The notes: generated by a model from the sequence alone, not told the origin. A DNA stretch of 64,000 nucleotides from Bacteroidia bacterium (GCA_014378485.1 JACMNO010000069.1:124001-188000); one strand, 5' to 3'. Positions 1-8,468 are shown, numbered from the stretch's first letter. Numbers and translations: made by a program.

Positions 1-1706
1 ACAGCTCCTTCTTTTGTAAACTTAATGGCGTTTCCAACGAGATTGATCAGTATCTGGTTCAGTCGTGTAGGATCACCTACCAGTTGTTCAGGAATATGAT
101 TATCGATCTCTGTTGTTAGCCGAATGTTTTTTTCAACTGCTTTAGGAAACATCAATTCAATTAGCATGGAAAGGGTTTGTGATAATTTAAAACTAATACT
201 TTCAAAAGTTACCTTTCCGGATTCAAGTTTTGAAAAATCAAGGATATCATTAATAATTACAAGAAGGTTTTCGCCTGATGTTTTTATCGCATCTAAGTAT
301 TGATTATTAACAGCAATTTTTTCCTGTTTTAAAAGAAGGTTAGTAAAACCTATAATAGCATTCATAGGAGTTCTTATTTCATGACTCATATTTGCTAAGA
401 ATTGTTCTTTTACTTTCAATGACTCCTCAAGTTGCTTTTTTGCTTTGTACAATTCCTCCAACGCTTTATTGCCACTATCCAGTGAATATTCAGCTATTTT
501 ATTAGCAATGATAAGCTCTTGTTCCGCGTTTTTTTGTTTCGTAATATCTGAGTCGATAGAGATGATTTTTTCCACATCACCATTTGCATCGAGTATTGGA
601 GTTAAAGAAGTCAGTACCCAATATTCTTTGCCGAACTTTGAATAATTTTTATTCTCATAGGCTACCGGTTTTTTTTCTTTAAGGATTGTTTTATAAAAGT
701 TTGTTTCAGGTGACAAACCTGTTTTTTCACCATATCGTAGTATTTCGCCATATGTTCCTTTAACATCATCGAGATTATAACCCGAAAGTTTTGTAAAACC
801 AGCATTAACCCATTCTATTTTCCCTTCTTTATCGGCAATCGTAACAGCATTAAAAGATTTAATAGCCACAATGGCCAATTGCTCAAGTTGTTCCTTTTTC
901 TTCCATTGAGTAATATCCTGCTCTGTGCCAATAATCTTTAAAATATTTTTTTCTTTATCAATTAATAATTCACCTTTAGACTGTAGAGTACTGATTGCGC
1001 CATCTTTTCGGATGATCCTGTGAGAAAAATCAAAAGACTGGAGTGTATTAATGGATTCTTCAATCATGCCCGTCACATATTCCATTTCCTCAGGATGAAC
1101 GAAGCCTATAAATTCCTCATAGGTAATATTTAATTTAACTGTTTCATAACCAAGAATGCGTTGTAATTCATCAGAACAAGTAAATATTTTCTCTTTTACA
1201 TTCCATTCCCAACTCCCTATGTGAGCAAGCTTTTGCGCCAATGAAAGTTTATATTTTTCCTCAAACAGATCGACCGTTTTCTCTTCCAGTATTTTTGTAT
1301 TTTCAGATAATATTTTTAAAAGTTTATTACGTTCAATACTGTAATCAATTGATCGTTTTAAGTCTTTCCTATTTAATTTACCTTTAATTAAAAAATCCTG
1401 GGCCCCAAGTTTAACAGTATCAATACCAATCGATTCGTCTTCATGACCGGTCAAAACAATTAAAGGAAGTTCGGATGAACTTGCCTTAACTTTTTTAAAT
1501 GTATCAATGCCATTACTATCGGGCAGTGAAAGATCAATGATGATGATATCAAATTTATTCAAAGTTAGCAAATCAAGACTAGCCGATAAACTATCCGCAA
1601 CTGAGAGTATATAATAATCTCCATACGATTCTTCCAGGTAACTCTTAATTAACTTAGAGTCTGCCGTAATGTCTTCAATTAATAATATGTTGATTTTCTC
1701 ATCCAC
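1..1706 (-). CDS. Hybrid sensor histidine kinase (REC-PAS-PAS-HisKA-HATPase), cut by window edge
   Basis: Read by hand from the minus strand; the reading frame is open from 1706 to base 1 and continues outside. The order is a receiver at about residues 4-120 (acidic pair 'IED', phospho-acceptor Asp in 'IIIIDLSLPD', conserved Lys in 'FLIKGKL'), two PAS domains at about 150-385 ('GSWEWNVKEKIFTCSDEL' and 'IEWVNAGFTKLSGY'), a HisKA dimerisation domain with phospho-His in 'MSHEIRTPMN', and the start of the ATPase domain ('NLVGNAIKFT'). The family autophosphorylates on His. The N-terminal receiver suggests that it takes phosphate from another kinase. Start: an in-frame TGA lies two codons upstream of GTG at 1706, and no ATG is near, so GTG is the best start. 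No membrane segment was seen, so it is probably cytosolic. It follows the kinase at 1762-3621 by 55 bases on the same strand. Confidence 0.85.
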   Translation of the reverse strand, partial: MDEKINILLIEDITADSKLIKSYLEESYGDYYILSVADSLSASLDLLTLNKFDIIIIDLSLPDSNGIDTFKKVKASSSELPLIVLTGHEDESIGIDTVKLGAQDFLIKGKLNRKDLKRSIDYSIERNKLLKILSENTKILEEKTVDLFEEKYKLSLAQKLAHIGSWEWNVKEKIFTCSDELQRILGYETVKLNITYEEFIGFVHPEEMEYVTGMIEESINTLQSFDFSHRIIRKDGAISTLQSKGELLIDKEKNILKIIGTEQDITQWKKKEQLEQLAIVAIKSFNAVTIADKEGKIEWVNAGFTKLSGYNLDDVKGTYGEILRYGEKTGLSPETNFYKTILKEKKPVAYENKNYSKFGKEYWVLTSLTPILDANGDVEKIISIDSDITKQKNAEQELIIANKIAEYSLDSGNKALEELYKAKKQLEESLKVKEQFLANMSHEIRTPMNAIIGFTNLLLKQEKIAVNNQYLDAIKTSGENLLVIINDILDFSKLESGKVTFESISFKLSQTLSMLIELMFPKAVEKNIRLTTEIDNHIPEQLVGDPTRLNQILINLVGNAIKFTKEGA

Positions 1707-1761
1707 AAATCACTGCTTTAAAATGGTAACATAAGCTAAATATTCATAGTTTGCCTCTAAT

Positions 1762-3621
1762 CTATTTTAGGCGCTTTTGATCCGACTTTATTGTAAAATA
1801 GAATGTAGTTCCCTTATCAACTTCTGATTCAATCCAAATTTTACCTTCATGTCTCTCAACAATTTTTTTACAAATAGCCAGGCCAATTCCTGTTCCTGGA
1901 TACTTATCTTTTGAATATAAACGCTGAAAAATGGTAAATATTTTTTGACTGTATTCCTTTTGAATTCCAATACCATTGTCTTTCACTGCAAATAAAAACT
2001 CGTTACCTTGTCTTTCACCTGTAATATTGATTTCCACAGGCCTATCACTTTTAAATTTTAACGCATTGGCTATTAAATTAAAAAACAATTGTCCTATTAA
2101 AACTTTGTCTCCAAATATAACAGGTAAAGCGCCGTATTCAATTTTAGCGTTACTTTCACTAATTGCAATGGTCAGGTCTTTTAATACTTCATTTAAAGTA
2201 TCCTGCAGATCCATATACTCAAATGGTTTTACCCTGTTTATGCGGGAATATTCCAAAAGGCTATAGATTAACGTTTGCATTCTGTTGGCACCGTCAATAG
2301 CGTACGTAATAAAATCATGCGCATCCTGATCCAGTTTATCTTTATAATGCTTCTCTAATAACTGAACGTAACTGGTTATCATTCTCAATGGTTCCTGAAG
2401 ATCATGTGAAGCCACATAAGCAAATTGTTCTAATTCAGCATTAGAGCGTATTAATTCTTCTGATTTTTTACTAAGTTCTTTTTCAATAGCTATTCGTTTT
2501 GAAATATCATGAATTATCATCAAAGCACATTGCTCATTATTAATTTCAATCAATCCAGCAGAAAATAACATAACACCTGATTCCCCAGATTTTTTTCGAA
2601 AAGAAACCTCTTTATTTTTAATAGAGCCTTCAACAAACAAAGTTTCAATCACTTGGTTTTTTATTTCTTCATCTACAATTTTAATCTCATCAGGTGTATG
2701 TCCAATAACTTCATCTCTCTGAAAACCAATTATATCTAAAAAACTATCGTTAACTTCTATGAACTTCATGGTAGCCAAATCTGCTAAAGCTAACCCAGTA
2801 GGATTAAGCATAAATGACTTATTAAATTTTTCCTCACTGATCCTTAAAGCTTCCTGAGTTTTTTTTAATTCCGTTATATTTTTATTTACACACAAATAGC
2901 CTGTAGGAATTCCTTCATCACTCTTTAGAAAAGAATTGTTGGACAGAATGTCCATTTTATCTTGTCTTTCTGTCCATTGAATTACTTCTGCACTCCAGCC
3001 ACCACTATTTTGCATTTGCATATTTGCCATACTCTCAGTATAAGGCAAAATAAATTCAGTATGGATAATTCCCCCACTGTACCTTCCAAGCACTTCCTCT
3101 TTTTTGAATCCATACATCCTTTCTGCGGCTTTATTCCATTCCGTAATAGTATAATTAAGATCTTTGGCGATAATGGCGTCTGGCGCATTATTAAATATTG
3201 CTTGTACTTTTTCATTACTTTCGAATAGTAATATGTTTATTTTTTCAAGATCACTGGCATATTTTTTTTGGGATAGAAATGATGACTCCAACTCCTCTCC
3301 TAGAGTATTTAAGCCTGCTGAAACCGCATCAATTTCATCCCTTCTATCACTTAAAACGATTTTTCTGGAAAAATCCATAACAGCATATTCCAGTAATATT
3401 TCAGATATATTTTCGAATTTGTTTTTATAAACTTCAATTGTTTCATTTTTACTTTCTAGTTTTTCAATCAATCCATTCATATGGTGTAAAATTAGATCGA
3501 TCTTATCTCCTTTATCAGAAACAGAAAACATTCCACTCTGATCTGAAGCTGAAAGCTTAGCAAGCTTTTCAAGCATTTTTTCAATGCGTGAATCTTTAAT
3601 ATTATTAATCGCTGATTTCAT
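1762..3621 (-). CDS. PAS/PAC sensor histidine kinase, soluble
   Basis: 619 residues. A helical N-terminus with a HAMP-like stretch (about 85-115) precedes two PAS domains (about 140-255 and 268-380; 'AIFNNAPDAIIAKDLNYTIT', 'MKFIEVNDSFLDIIGF'). The HisKA domain carries the phospho-His in 'VASHDLQEPLRMI', the form common in phytochrome-like kinases, and the ATPase domain has 'NALKFKS', 'DNGIGI' and 'GTGIGLAICKKI'. No receiver and no membrane segment is seen, so it should be a cytosolic kinase that senses through PAS and passes phosphate to a separate receiver, perhaps the one at 4063-4512. It lies in a minus-strand run with 3639-4031 and 4063-4512 upstream (gaps of 17 and 31 bases), likely one operon. 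The signal sensed is unknown. Confidence 0.9.
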   Translation of the reverse strand: MKSAINNIKDSRIEKMLEKLAKLSASDQSGMFSVSDKGDKIDLILHHMNGLIEKLESKNETIEVYKNKFENISEILLEYAVMDFSRKIVLSDRRDEIDAVSAGLNTLGEELESSFLSQKKYASDLEKINILLFESNEKVQAIFNNAPDAIIAKDLNYTITEWNKAAERMYGFKKEEVLGRYSGGIIHTEFILPYTESMANMQMQNSGGWSAEVIQWTERQDKMDILSNNSFLKSDEGIPTGYLCVNKNITELKKTQEALRISEEKFNKSFMLNPTGLALADLATMKFIEVNDSFLDIIGFQRDEVIGHTPDEIKIVDEEIKNQVIETLFVEGSIKNKEVSFRKKSGESGVMLFSAGLIEINNEQCALMIIHDISKRIAIEKELSKKSEELIRSNAELEQFAYVASHDLQEPLRMITSYVQLLEKHYKDKLDQDAHDFITYAIDGANRMQTLIYSLLEYSRINRVKPFEYMDLQDTLNEVLKDLTIAISESNAKIEYGALPVIFGDKVLIGQLFFNLIANALKFKSDRPVEINITGERQGNEFLFAVKDNGIGIQKEYSQKIFTIFQRLYSKDKYPGTGIGLAICKKIVERHEGKIWIESEVDKGTTFYFTIKSDQKRLK

Positions 3622-3638
3622 GATAACAGATTATTTTA

Positions 3639-4031
3639 TCAAATATATTGTTTTAACCATTCCCTAGCTTTAAGCTCATCATTAAATATCCTGATTGGAT
3701 AAGGCTGCGTTTTTAATTTAAAAAATAAATTGGCAAGCATTTTTCCCAATGCAGAACCGGAAAGTACAGCTAAAGCTTTCACAAATTTTGGTAGTTCCAA
3801 TGCAACATAATCCCTGATTTCTTTATTGGACTCAGCTGCATTGGTTGCATCGACCAATAAGCATACTTTCCTATCTCCAATCTTTTTTCTAAACTCCCAC
3901 ATACTTTTTTGATAATCTTCCATTGGTTGAAATGCCGATTTTTTTGTAATTGAACAAATAATTCCGCTATCCTCTATCCAATATGTTGATGTTTCTGTAT
4001 CCAGTACTGTTACATCTTTTGGTGGTTTCAT
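3639..4031 (-). CDS. DUF7793-like (STAS/SEC14-like) small protein
   Basis: 130 residues, no signal peptide. The N-terminal 'TYWIEDSGIICSITKK', the middle 'VCLLVDATNAAESNKEIRDY' and the C-terminal 'IRIFNDELKAREWLKQYI' match the pattern I know for DUF7793, a STAS/SEC14-like alpha/beta family common beside two-component genes in Bacteroidota. The molecular function of the family is not known to me. Here it sits between a receiver gene (31 bases upstream) and a PAS kinase gene (17 bases downstream) on one strand, which suggests a regulatory partner of that pair. The family assignment is moderately sure; the partner role is inference. Confidence 0.75.
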   Translation of the reverse strand: MKPPKDVTVLDTETSTYWIEDSGIICSITKKSAFQPMEDYQKSMWEFRKKIGDRKVCLLVDATNAAESNKEIRDYVALELPKFVKALAVLSGSALGKMLANLFFKLKTQPYPIRIFNDELKAREWLKQYI

Positions 4032-4062
4032 AATCTATTTATAAAATAATAATATTTCTAAA

Positions 4063-4512
4063 TTAACTATTTAGTGGTAACCTGACAATAGAGAGCCAAA
4101 AATTCTCGATTGTTCTTATGACATTAATAAACTGATTAAAATCAACCGGTTTCATAATGCAGCAATTAGCATGGTGCGAATAAGTGCTTACAATATCACT
4201 TTGGGCAGTTGATGTAGTCAGAATAATAATAGGAATACGTTTTAATAATGGATCTGCTTTTATTTCGGAGAGAACTTCTCTGCCATCTTTTTTTGGAAGA
4301 TTAAGATCCAATAAAATAATATCTGGCGTAATGACATCACTATATTTGACTATTTTTTTTAAATAAAAAATAGCTTCTTCTCCATCCATTACAATATTTA
4401 GCTCATTTTTTATCCTACCGTCTTTAAAAGCCTCTTGAGTAAGTCTAATGTCTCCCGGATTATCCTCTACCAATAATATATTGATTGGGTTTGTTTTATC
4501 AGCATTTTCCAT
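4063..4512 (-). CDS. Single-domain response regulator (Rcp1-like receiver)
   Basis: 149 residues. It is a lone receiver: acidic residues in 'LLVEDNPGD', phospho-acceptor Asp in 'IILLDLNLPKKDG', the Thr in 'IIILTTS' and the Lys in 'CIMKPVD' are all present. The 'EDNPGDIRLTQEAF' opening and the basic loop after the Asp are typical of the Rcp1 type that partners phytochrome-like or PAS kinases, and the kinase at 1762-3621 in the same run has that kind of HisKA domain. There is no output domain, so it should act by protein contact or as a phosphate relay. It is the first gene of the minus-strand run; no copy of the GGCTA-N16-CGAA element was found ahead of it. Confidence 0.93.
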   Translation of the reverse strand: MENADKTNPINILLVEDNPGDIRLTQEAFKDGRIKNELNIVMDGEEAIFYLKKIVKYSDVITPDIILLDLNLPKKDGREVLSEIKADPLLKRIPIIILTTSTAQSDIVSTYSHHANCCIMKPVDFNQFINVIRTIENFWLSIVRLPLNS

Positions 4513-4847
4513 TTAATTATTTCTTTACACCCTGTAATTAATTTTTAAAAGTCAAAAACTGCACCATAAATAAAAACAAATTTTATAATTATAAATTTAA
4601 CGATTATATGGTATTAAAAGCCTCAATAATAAACAATAGGTGAAATTTACAAGTGTGCACATATTGTTTGATTGGCCTTAAGAACTTGTTTTAAATTCCC
4701 AAATAAAGAATCTGAATCCTGAATAGAGAATTCCATGATCCATATTTTATTCTCAAAATCATCTTATCTCCTCATTAATAAGGAGAAAATGGGCGAAATC
4801 TATTTTGGTACAATATTGTAGAGTATAGATTAATAATAAAAAGCATT
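4513..4847. other. Gene-free gap between divergent genes
   Basis: This 335-base AT-rich stretch separates the divergently transcribed receiver gene (start 4512) and the pseudo-receiver/Hpt gene (start 4848). It must hold both promoters, but I could not recognise them. In particular the GGCTA-N16-CGAA element found at many other starts is absent. No short ORF with a convincing start was seen. Confidence 0.5.
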
Positions 4848-5756
4848 ATGCCACCTACACATACTAATCCTAAAGCACAGAAACCATTATTTAAAGAAGA
4901 GATGGAAATCGTTATGCAATTTTCAGAAACGTTTTCCAATGCCGAAATATTAAGTCCAAAAACAAAAACTATAGAAAATGATGATATAATGCCTATAAAT
5001 AATAGGATCCTGGTTATTGAGAATGACGAAATAAGCGCATTAATTATTAATGAGCTCCTTTATCGCCTATCTGTTTCATTTACATTTGTGACTAATATAA
5101 AGGAAGGAATTATAGAAATTGAAAAACAACCATTTAAAACAATCTTTCTAGGAATTAACGATCCAATAAATTTCGACCCTGACTTATTTAATAAGATAAA
5201 TAATAAGTCCTCAAAAACAACTAAAACGATCATAATTGGACTTGCAACTCAACTTACACAAAATGCGATGAGTAATGATCTTAAAGAATTCTTCAACCAT
5301 CTTTTGGTAAAACCATACAATATAAAGGAAGTAACAAAATTATTTTCTAAATATCTAAATACAATTTCAGAAAAAAAACCTGTAAAACAGTTACTGAAAT
5401 TAAACAAACCGACATTCAGTCTTGAACAGTTGCAACAAGTAAGTAATAATAATCAGGAATTTGTCACAAAAATGGTGGATAAATTTCTGACAACTGCATT
5501 AGAATGCGATGAAGTACTGACCACACGGACTTTAACAGACTATTATGAAAAATTACAAAAATTGTCCCATAAATGCATTCCCTCTTATTCTATCATGGGT
5601 TTAAACCAGCTAGTTAAATATTTAGAATATATAGAAAAAAATGCACTTTTGGGTAAAGAAACAAGTTTAATTGAGGAAAAAATAAAATTATTTGTGGCAG
5701 AAAATAAAATGGTGATTTCTGACATTAAAGATTTCCTAAATCAAAAAAGAACATAA
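4848..5756 (+). CDS. Pseudo-receiver fused to an Hpt phosphotransfer domain
   Basis: 302 residues. After a poorly conserved 45-residue lead there is a receiver-like domain (about 50-165: 'RILVIENDEISALIINELL', Lys in 'LLVKPYN'). At the site of the phospho-acceptor Asp the sequence reads 'TIFLGINDP', so the Asp is replaced by Gly. The C-terminal 100 residues look like an Hpt helical bundle ('FSLEQLQQVSNNNQEFVTKMVDKFL') with a candidate phospho-His in 'KLSHKCIPSYSIMG', which parallels 'AHKLRSTIPFIGL' of the Hpt protein at 6818-7189. It could therefore carry phosphate on His while using the dead receiver for docking. Internal Met codons make the exact start uncertain. It is a single gene, divergent from 4063-4512. 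Confidence 0.8.
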   Translation: MPPTHTNPKAQKPLFKEEMEIVMQFSETFSNAEILSPKTKTIENDDIMPINNRILVIENDEISALIINELLYRLSVSFTFVTNIKEGIIEIEKQPFKTIFLGINDPINFDPDLFNKINNKSSKTTKTIIIGLATQLTQNAMSNDLKEFFNHLLVKPYNIKEVTKLFSKYLNTISEKKPVKQLLKLNKPTFSLEQLQQVSNNNQEFVTKMVDKFLTTALECDEVLTTRTLTDYYEKLQKLSHKCIPSYSIMGLNQLVKYLEYIEKNALLGKETSLIEEKIKLFVAENKMVISDIKDFLNQKRT

Positions 5757-5812
5757 AATACTTTACGCAACTTAAAAGTTGCTAAGTTGATAAGTAATAT
5801 CAAACAGATATA

Positions 5813-5839
5813 TTAAGATTTGCCGTTTACAAATCTTAA
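5813..5839 (+). terminator. Possible terminator after the pseudo-receiver/Hpt gene
   Basis: A perfect 10-base inverted repeat (TTAAGATTTG and CAAATCTTAA) has a 7-base loop and is followed within a few bases by a T-rich run. It lies about 55 bases after the stop at 5756. A second small hairpin (GCAACT/AGTTGC) sits at 5767-5782. Confidence 0.45.
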
Positions 5840-6046
5840 CATTTGTATTTTATGATATTGAGTTTACTCCGATATGGTATAATTTATTTCACGCATTTAT
5901 TTAGCACCTTCAACATCTTTCCAATATCCTTTAACGAATTAAATGATAATGGCTTCAAACTCTCTTTAACTTTGAGTAAATGTTAGACAATGGTATTTGC
6001 GATTACCGGAAGTAAAAATACATTTCACAATTTAAAAATTAAAATC

Positions 6047-6379
6047 ATGAAAACAATTATCACACTCATTTTACTATTTTTTATTATGAGTACAAGCAAT
6101 AATTTTGCGCAGCCAAAAGTTGAATCTATAAGTAATAAAAATTCTTTTAAAGGAAAAAGGGAATTAAGAAGGGAAAATAGAATTCATAACTCCACTGACA
6201 ATATGTCGGACAGGAACGAAAGAAGATCCCGTAGGAAAAATCATCTTGGAACCATGTCTACCTATAAAGCTAACAGTAAAGAAGTAACAAAGGAAAGAAA
6301 AAGATCGAAGAAAAAAGAAAGTAAGACTAAAGAAGCAATTGTAAAATCAAAAAGCAAAGAAGATAAGATCAGCGAATAA
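6047..6379 (+). CDS. Small secreted very basic protein, unknown function
   Basis: 110 residues. ATG at 6047 is preferred over ATG at 5990 because it begins directly with a signal peptide ('MKTIITLILLFFIMSTSNNF', cut probably after 'FAQ'). The mature part is unusually rich in Lys, Arg and Glu ('RELRRENR', 'RNERRSRRKNHL', 'KERKRSKKKESKTKEA') and looks disordered. I do not recognise a family. Such strongly basic exported proteins may bind nucleic acid, polyphosphate or acidic polysaccharide, but nothing here proves that. It is followed after 45 bases by another small gene on the same strand, of opposite (acidic) composition. Confidence 0.6.
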   Translation: MKTIITLILLFFIMSTSNNFAQPKVESISNKNSFKGKRELRRENRIHNSTDNMSDRNERRSRRKNHLGTMSTYKANSKEVTKERKRSKKKESKTKEAIVKSKSKEDKISE

Positions 6380-6424
6380 AACGAATTTATTTTCTATTAA
6401 ATATTTATTCTAAAAAGAAATAAG

Positions 6425-6748
6425 ATGAAAACTAATAACGAAACAGTCATAAAAGACATCAAGATAAAAAGTAAAAAAAACATACCTGCAGGTTATAAAT
6501 ACTATCCTTCAAAAGATGACATTTACAGTCAGGGATTAAAAGAAGAAGATATTGACCCTGAAGATATTAGTAAAAATAAAATTCCAAATGAAAAATTGAT
6601 GGGCCCAAATGAAAAAGATTTCAAGGATGACGTTTCAGGCACTGATCTTGACATTCCGGGATCTGAACTGGATGATGAAATGGAAAACATTGGTTGTGAA
6701 GATGAAGAAAATAATTATTATAGCCTAGGAGGTGATAATAATCTTTAA
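6425..6748 (+). CDS. Small acidic conserved Bacteroidota protein, unknown function
   Basis: 107 residues, no signal peptide, strongly acidic. The middle ('YPSKDDIYSQGLKEEDIDPE') and the end ('GSELDDEMENIGCEDEENNY' then 'YSLGGDNNL') follow a pattern I recognise from small uncharacterised proteins spread across Bacteroidota. The role is unknown. It lies 45 bases downstream of the basic secreted protein gene, probably on the same transcript, and is followed by a strong hairpin terminator at 6764-6802. I am confident that the gene is real because of the conserved tail, codon-like composition and terminator placement. Confidence 0.75.
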   Translation: MKTNNETVIKDIKIKSKKNIPAGYKYYPSKDDIYSQGLKEEDIDPEDISKNKIPNEKLMGPNEKDFKDDVSGTDLDIPGSELDDEMENIGCEDEENNYYSLGGDNNL

Positions 6749-6763
6749 ACATTATTGAATTTT

Positions 6764-6802
6764 ATTATTTAATTATTGCTTTATGAGCAATAATTAAATA
6801 AT
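6764..6802. terminator. Bidirectional terminator between convergent genes
   Basis: A perfect 17-base inverted repeat (arms 6764-6780 and 6786-6802) has a 5-base loop and is AT-rich on both sides. It sits exactly in the gap between the ends of 6425-6748 (+) and 6818-7189 (-), so it can stop transcription from both directions. Confidence 0.8.
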
Positions 6803-6817
6803 TTATGTCTTGATGAA

Positions 6818-7189
6818 TTAAATAACTGATGAAACAGGGCTCAATTCAAAATACGCCTTTTCGCAAACAGATTTAATTTTTGAGAATCGTATTTCTATCT
6901 CTTTTATATCCACTGACTCGGAAGCCATAGATTCAATTTCAACAACCTCTTTCTCAATGTGTTTATCCAGTCCAATAAATGGAATCGTTGATCTCAGTTT
7001 ATGAGCCACTGTTTTTATTGTTTTGTAATTTTTTTCTGCGATACCTTTTGCAAGTGCTTTAATTTCTTCAGGATTTTCTGAAAGAAAAAGTGCAACCATT
7101 TCTTTTACAAAAACTTTATTCCCTGCTGATAACTCAATCAAGTAGCTAAGGTCGGTTGTTTTTTGAATATTTTCAGTTTTAGCTTCCAT
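6818..7189 (-). CDS. Free-standing Hpt phosphotransfer protein
   Basis: 123 residues. It is a single histidine phosphotransfer domain: the 'VKEMVALFLSENPEEIKAL' helix is followed by the phospho-His helix 'TVAHKLRSTIPFIGLDKHIE'. Such proteins carry phosphate between a hybrid kinase receiver and a final receiver. The gene is 39 bases downstream of the single receiver gene 7229-7660 on the same strand, so the pair forms a small His-to-Asp relay unit probably served by hybrid kinases such as those at 1-1706 or 46315-52962. That partner assignment is inference. The run ends at the bidirectional terminator at 6764-6802. Confidence 0.88.
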   Translation of the reverse strand: MEAKTENIQKTTDLSYLIELSAGNKVFVKEMVALFLSENPEEIKALAKGIAEKNYKTIKTVAHKLRSTIPFIGLDKHIEKEVVEIESMASESVDIKEIEIRFSKIKSVCEKAYFELSPVSSVI

Positions 7190-7228
7190 ATTTATTTGTT
7201 TTTAAGTTAAATTCAGATTTTAATTGGT

Positions 7229-7660
7229 TTAATATTTATTCTCGAGGTTTTCTACCACGGTTGTAAACAAATAGTTTACTGTTAGATTATAAAGTTCCTC
7301 TTCTACTATTGGTTTGGCAATATAATCAACCATTCCGGATATAAGACATTTTTTTCTTTCTTCTTCTGTAGCGTGTGATGTCATGGCAATGATCGGTAAA
7401 CCAAGTTTTAATTTTTCCCGAATGTATTTTGATGTTTCATGTCCATTCATTTCCGGCATTTGAATATCCATTAAGATAAGATCGTACTTATTCAATTTTA
7501 GATTTTCAAGAGCCAGTTTTCCATTAGCACATATGTCGTAATGAAAACCCCATTTTTTAAGTAAAAAACCTATTAATTTTCTTCCTAGGAGATTATCCTC
7601 AACCACTAATATATTTATCTTCTCTTTCAATTCCTTTGGTATTACTCGATCTGTAATCAT
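7229..7660 (-). CDS. Single-domain response regulator receiver
   Basis: 143 residues. It is a canonical receiver: acidic 'VVEDNLLGRKLIG', phospho-acceptor Asp in 'LILMDIQMPEMNG', the Thr in 'IIAMTSHA' and Lys in 'YIAKPIVEEEL'. It resembles the C-terminal receiver of hybrid kinases such as 43584-46298 ('LVLMDLQMPEMNG'), and it is encoded just ahead of a free Hpt gene, so the two together equal a detached REC-Hpt tail. A GGCTA-N16-ATCGAA element lies at 7750-7776 in the right orientation, with about 85 bases of leader. There is no output domain. Confidence 0.93.
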   Translation of the reverse strand: MITDRVIPKELKEKINILVVEDNLLGRKLIGFLLKKWGFHYDICANGKLALENLKLNKYDLILMDIQMPEMNGHETSKYIREKLKLGLPIIAMTSHATEEERKKCLISGMVDYIAKPIVEEELYNLTVNYLFTTVVENLENKY

Positions 7661-7749
7661 AATATTTACTTTTAATCAAACATGTAAATTAAGTGAAGCT
7701 TTTTTCTATAAATCGAAGATACTTTTGTAATTCATTTTTTTTTTAACCA

Positions 7750-7776
7750 TTCGATAAAACAGTAATTTAAATAGCC
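7750..7776 (-). promoter_or_regulatory. GGCTA-N16-ATCGAA promoter-like element (receiver/Hpt pair)
   Basis: On the minus strand GGCTA (7772-7776) and ATCGAA (7750-7755) are separated by exactly 16 bases. It points at the gene starting at 7660 and is back to back with a second copy at 7853-7879 serving the divergent gene. Confidence 0.65.
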
Positions 7777-7852
7777 CGATTACAGCTATTCAATATTTAG
7801 TTAGAATGGTTATTGCATAAAACAATTAAATCAATATTTACTCTTAGGTTTT

Positions 7853-7879
7853 AGCTAGGTTAATTACCCAATTGACGAA
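7853..7879 (+). promoter_or_regulatory. AGCTA-N16-GACGAA promoter-like element (receiver 7974)
   Basis: AGCTA at 7853 (preceded by TTTT) and GACGAA at 7874 have 16 bases between them. It lies about 95 bases ahead of the start at 7974, in the same orientation. Confidence 0.65.
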
Positions 7880-7973
7880 ATATATGTTTATTTAACAGTA
7901 ATCAATCGTAATTTTACCTATAGATTTATACATTAGTGTCCCTCATATTGACAAATTAAATATCAAACTAAAT

Positions 7974-8357
7974 ATGAATATTTTAATAATTGAAGACGAT
8001 AAACTTACCTTACATTCACTCAAGCATGTTATTGAGGGACTTGGACATAAAGTTGAATTAGCAGAAAATGCCGAAGAAGCAATGAATAAAGTGGTTGACG
8101 GTAAATTTGACCTTGTATTTAGTGATATTATGATGCCAGGTATTTCAGGGCTCTCTTTACTGACTATTTTACGCACAGTACACTTATGTAAAACACCAAT
8201 TGTAGCTATGTCTATATTAAACGATCGTCCTGTAATTGAAGCTGCCTTTGCAGCTGGTGCCAACGACTTTATGGTGAAACCATTTACACTGGACGGCCTT
8301 TCTAAAACTCTCAGTAAATTTGATTTAGCTGATGGAAAAACCTTAGCGCAGGATTAA
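7974..8357 (+). CDS. Single-domain response regulator receiver
   Basis: 127 residues. It is a receiver with acidic 'IIEDDKLTLHSL', phospho-acceptor Asp in 'LVFSDIMMPGISG', Ser in 'IVAMSIL' at the usual Thr/Ser site, and Lys in 'FMVKPFTLDGL'. There is no output domain. It is a single gene with its own GGCTA-type element upstream, and it is followed by 8469-10322, which also has its own element (8377-8403) in the short gap. The protein is likely a freely diffusing phosphate acceptor or sink for the local kinases. Confidence 0.92.
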   Translation: MNILIIEDDKLTLHSLKHVIEGLGHKVELAENAEEAMNKVVDGKFDLVFSDIMMPGISGLSLLTILRTVHLCKTPIVAMSILNDRPVIEAAFAAGANDFMVKPFTLDGLSKTLSKFDLADGKTLAQD

Positions 8358-8376
8358 AACATTTCTTTAGGCTTTT

Positions 8377-8403
8377 GGCTATAAAAAAGATCCCACTGCC
8401 GAA
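8377..8403 (+). promoter_or_regulatory. GGCTA-N16-GCCGAA promoter-like element (OmpA/PD40 gene)
   Basis: GGCTA at 8377 (in CTTTTGGCTA) and GCCGAA at 8398 are 16 bases apart, about 65 bases ahead of the start at 8469. The paralogous OmpA/PD40 gene at 57664-59652 has the same type of element. Confidence 0.65.
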
Positions 8404-8468
8404 TATCAGTTATATTAATCAATGATTACTTTAGATTTGAACAACAATCAGTTATTCAAATTTAGATA

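Noticed and set aside
4513-4847. Short ORFs and housekeeping promoter in the first divergent gap
   Set aside because: No ORF has both a plausible start and length, and matches to the known Bacteroidota TTTG/TAnnTTTG promoter were too weak to report.
5903-5938. AGCAC plus AACGAA upstream of the basic protein gene
   Set aside because: The spacing is about 25 bases instead of 16 and the first box is poor.
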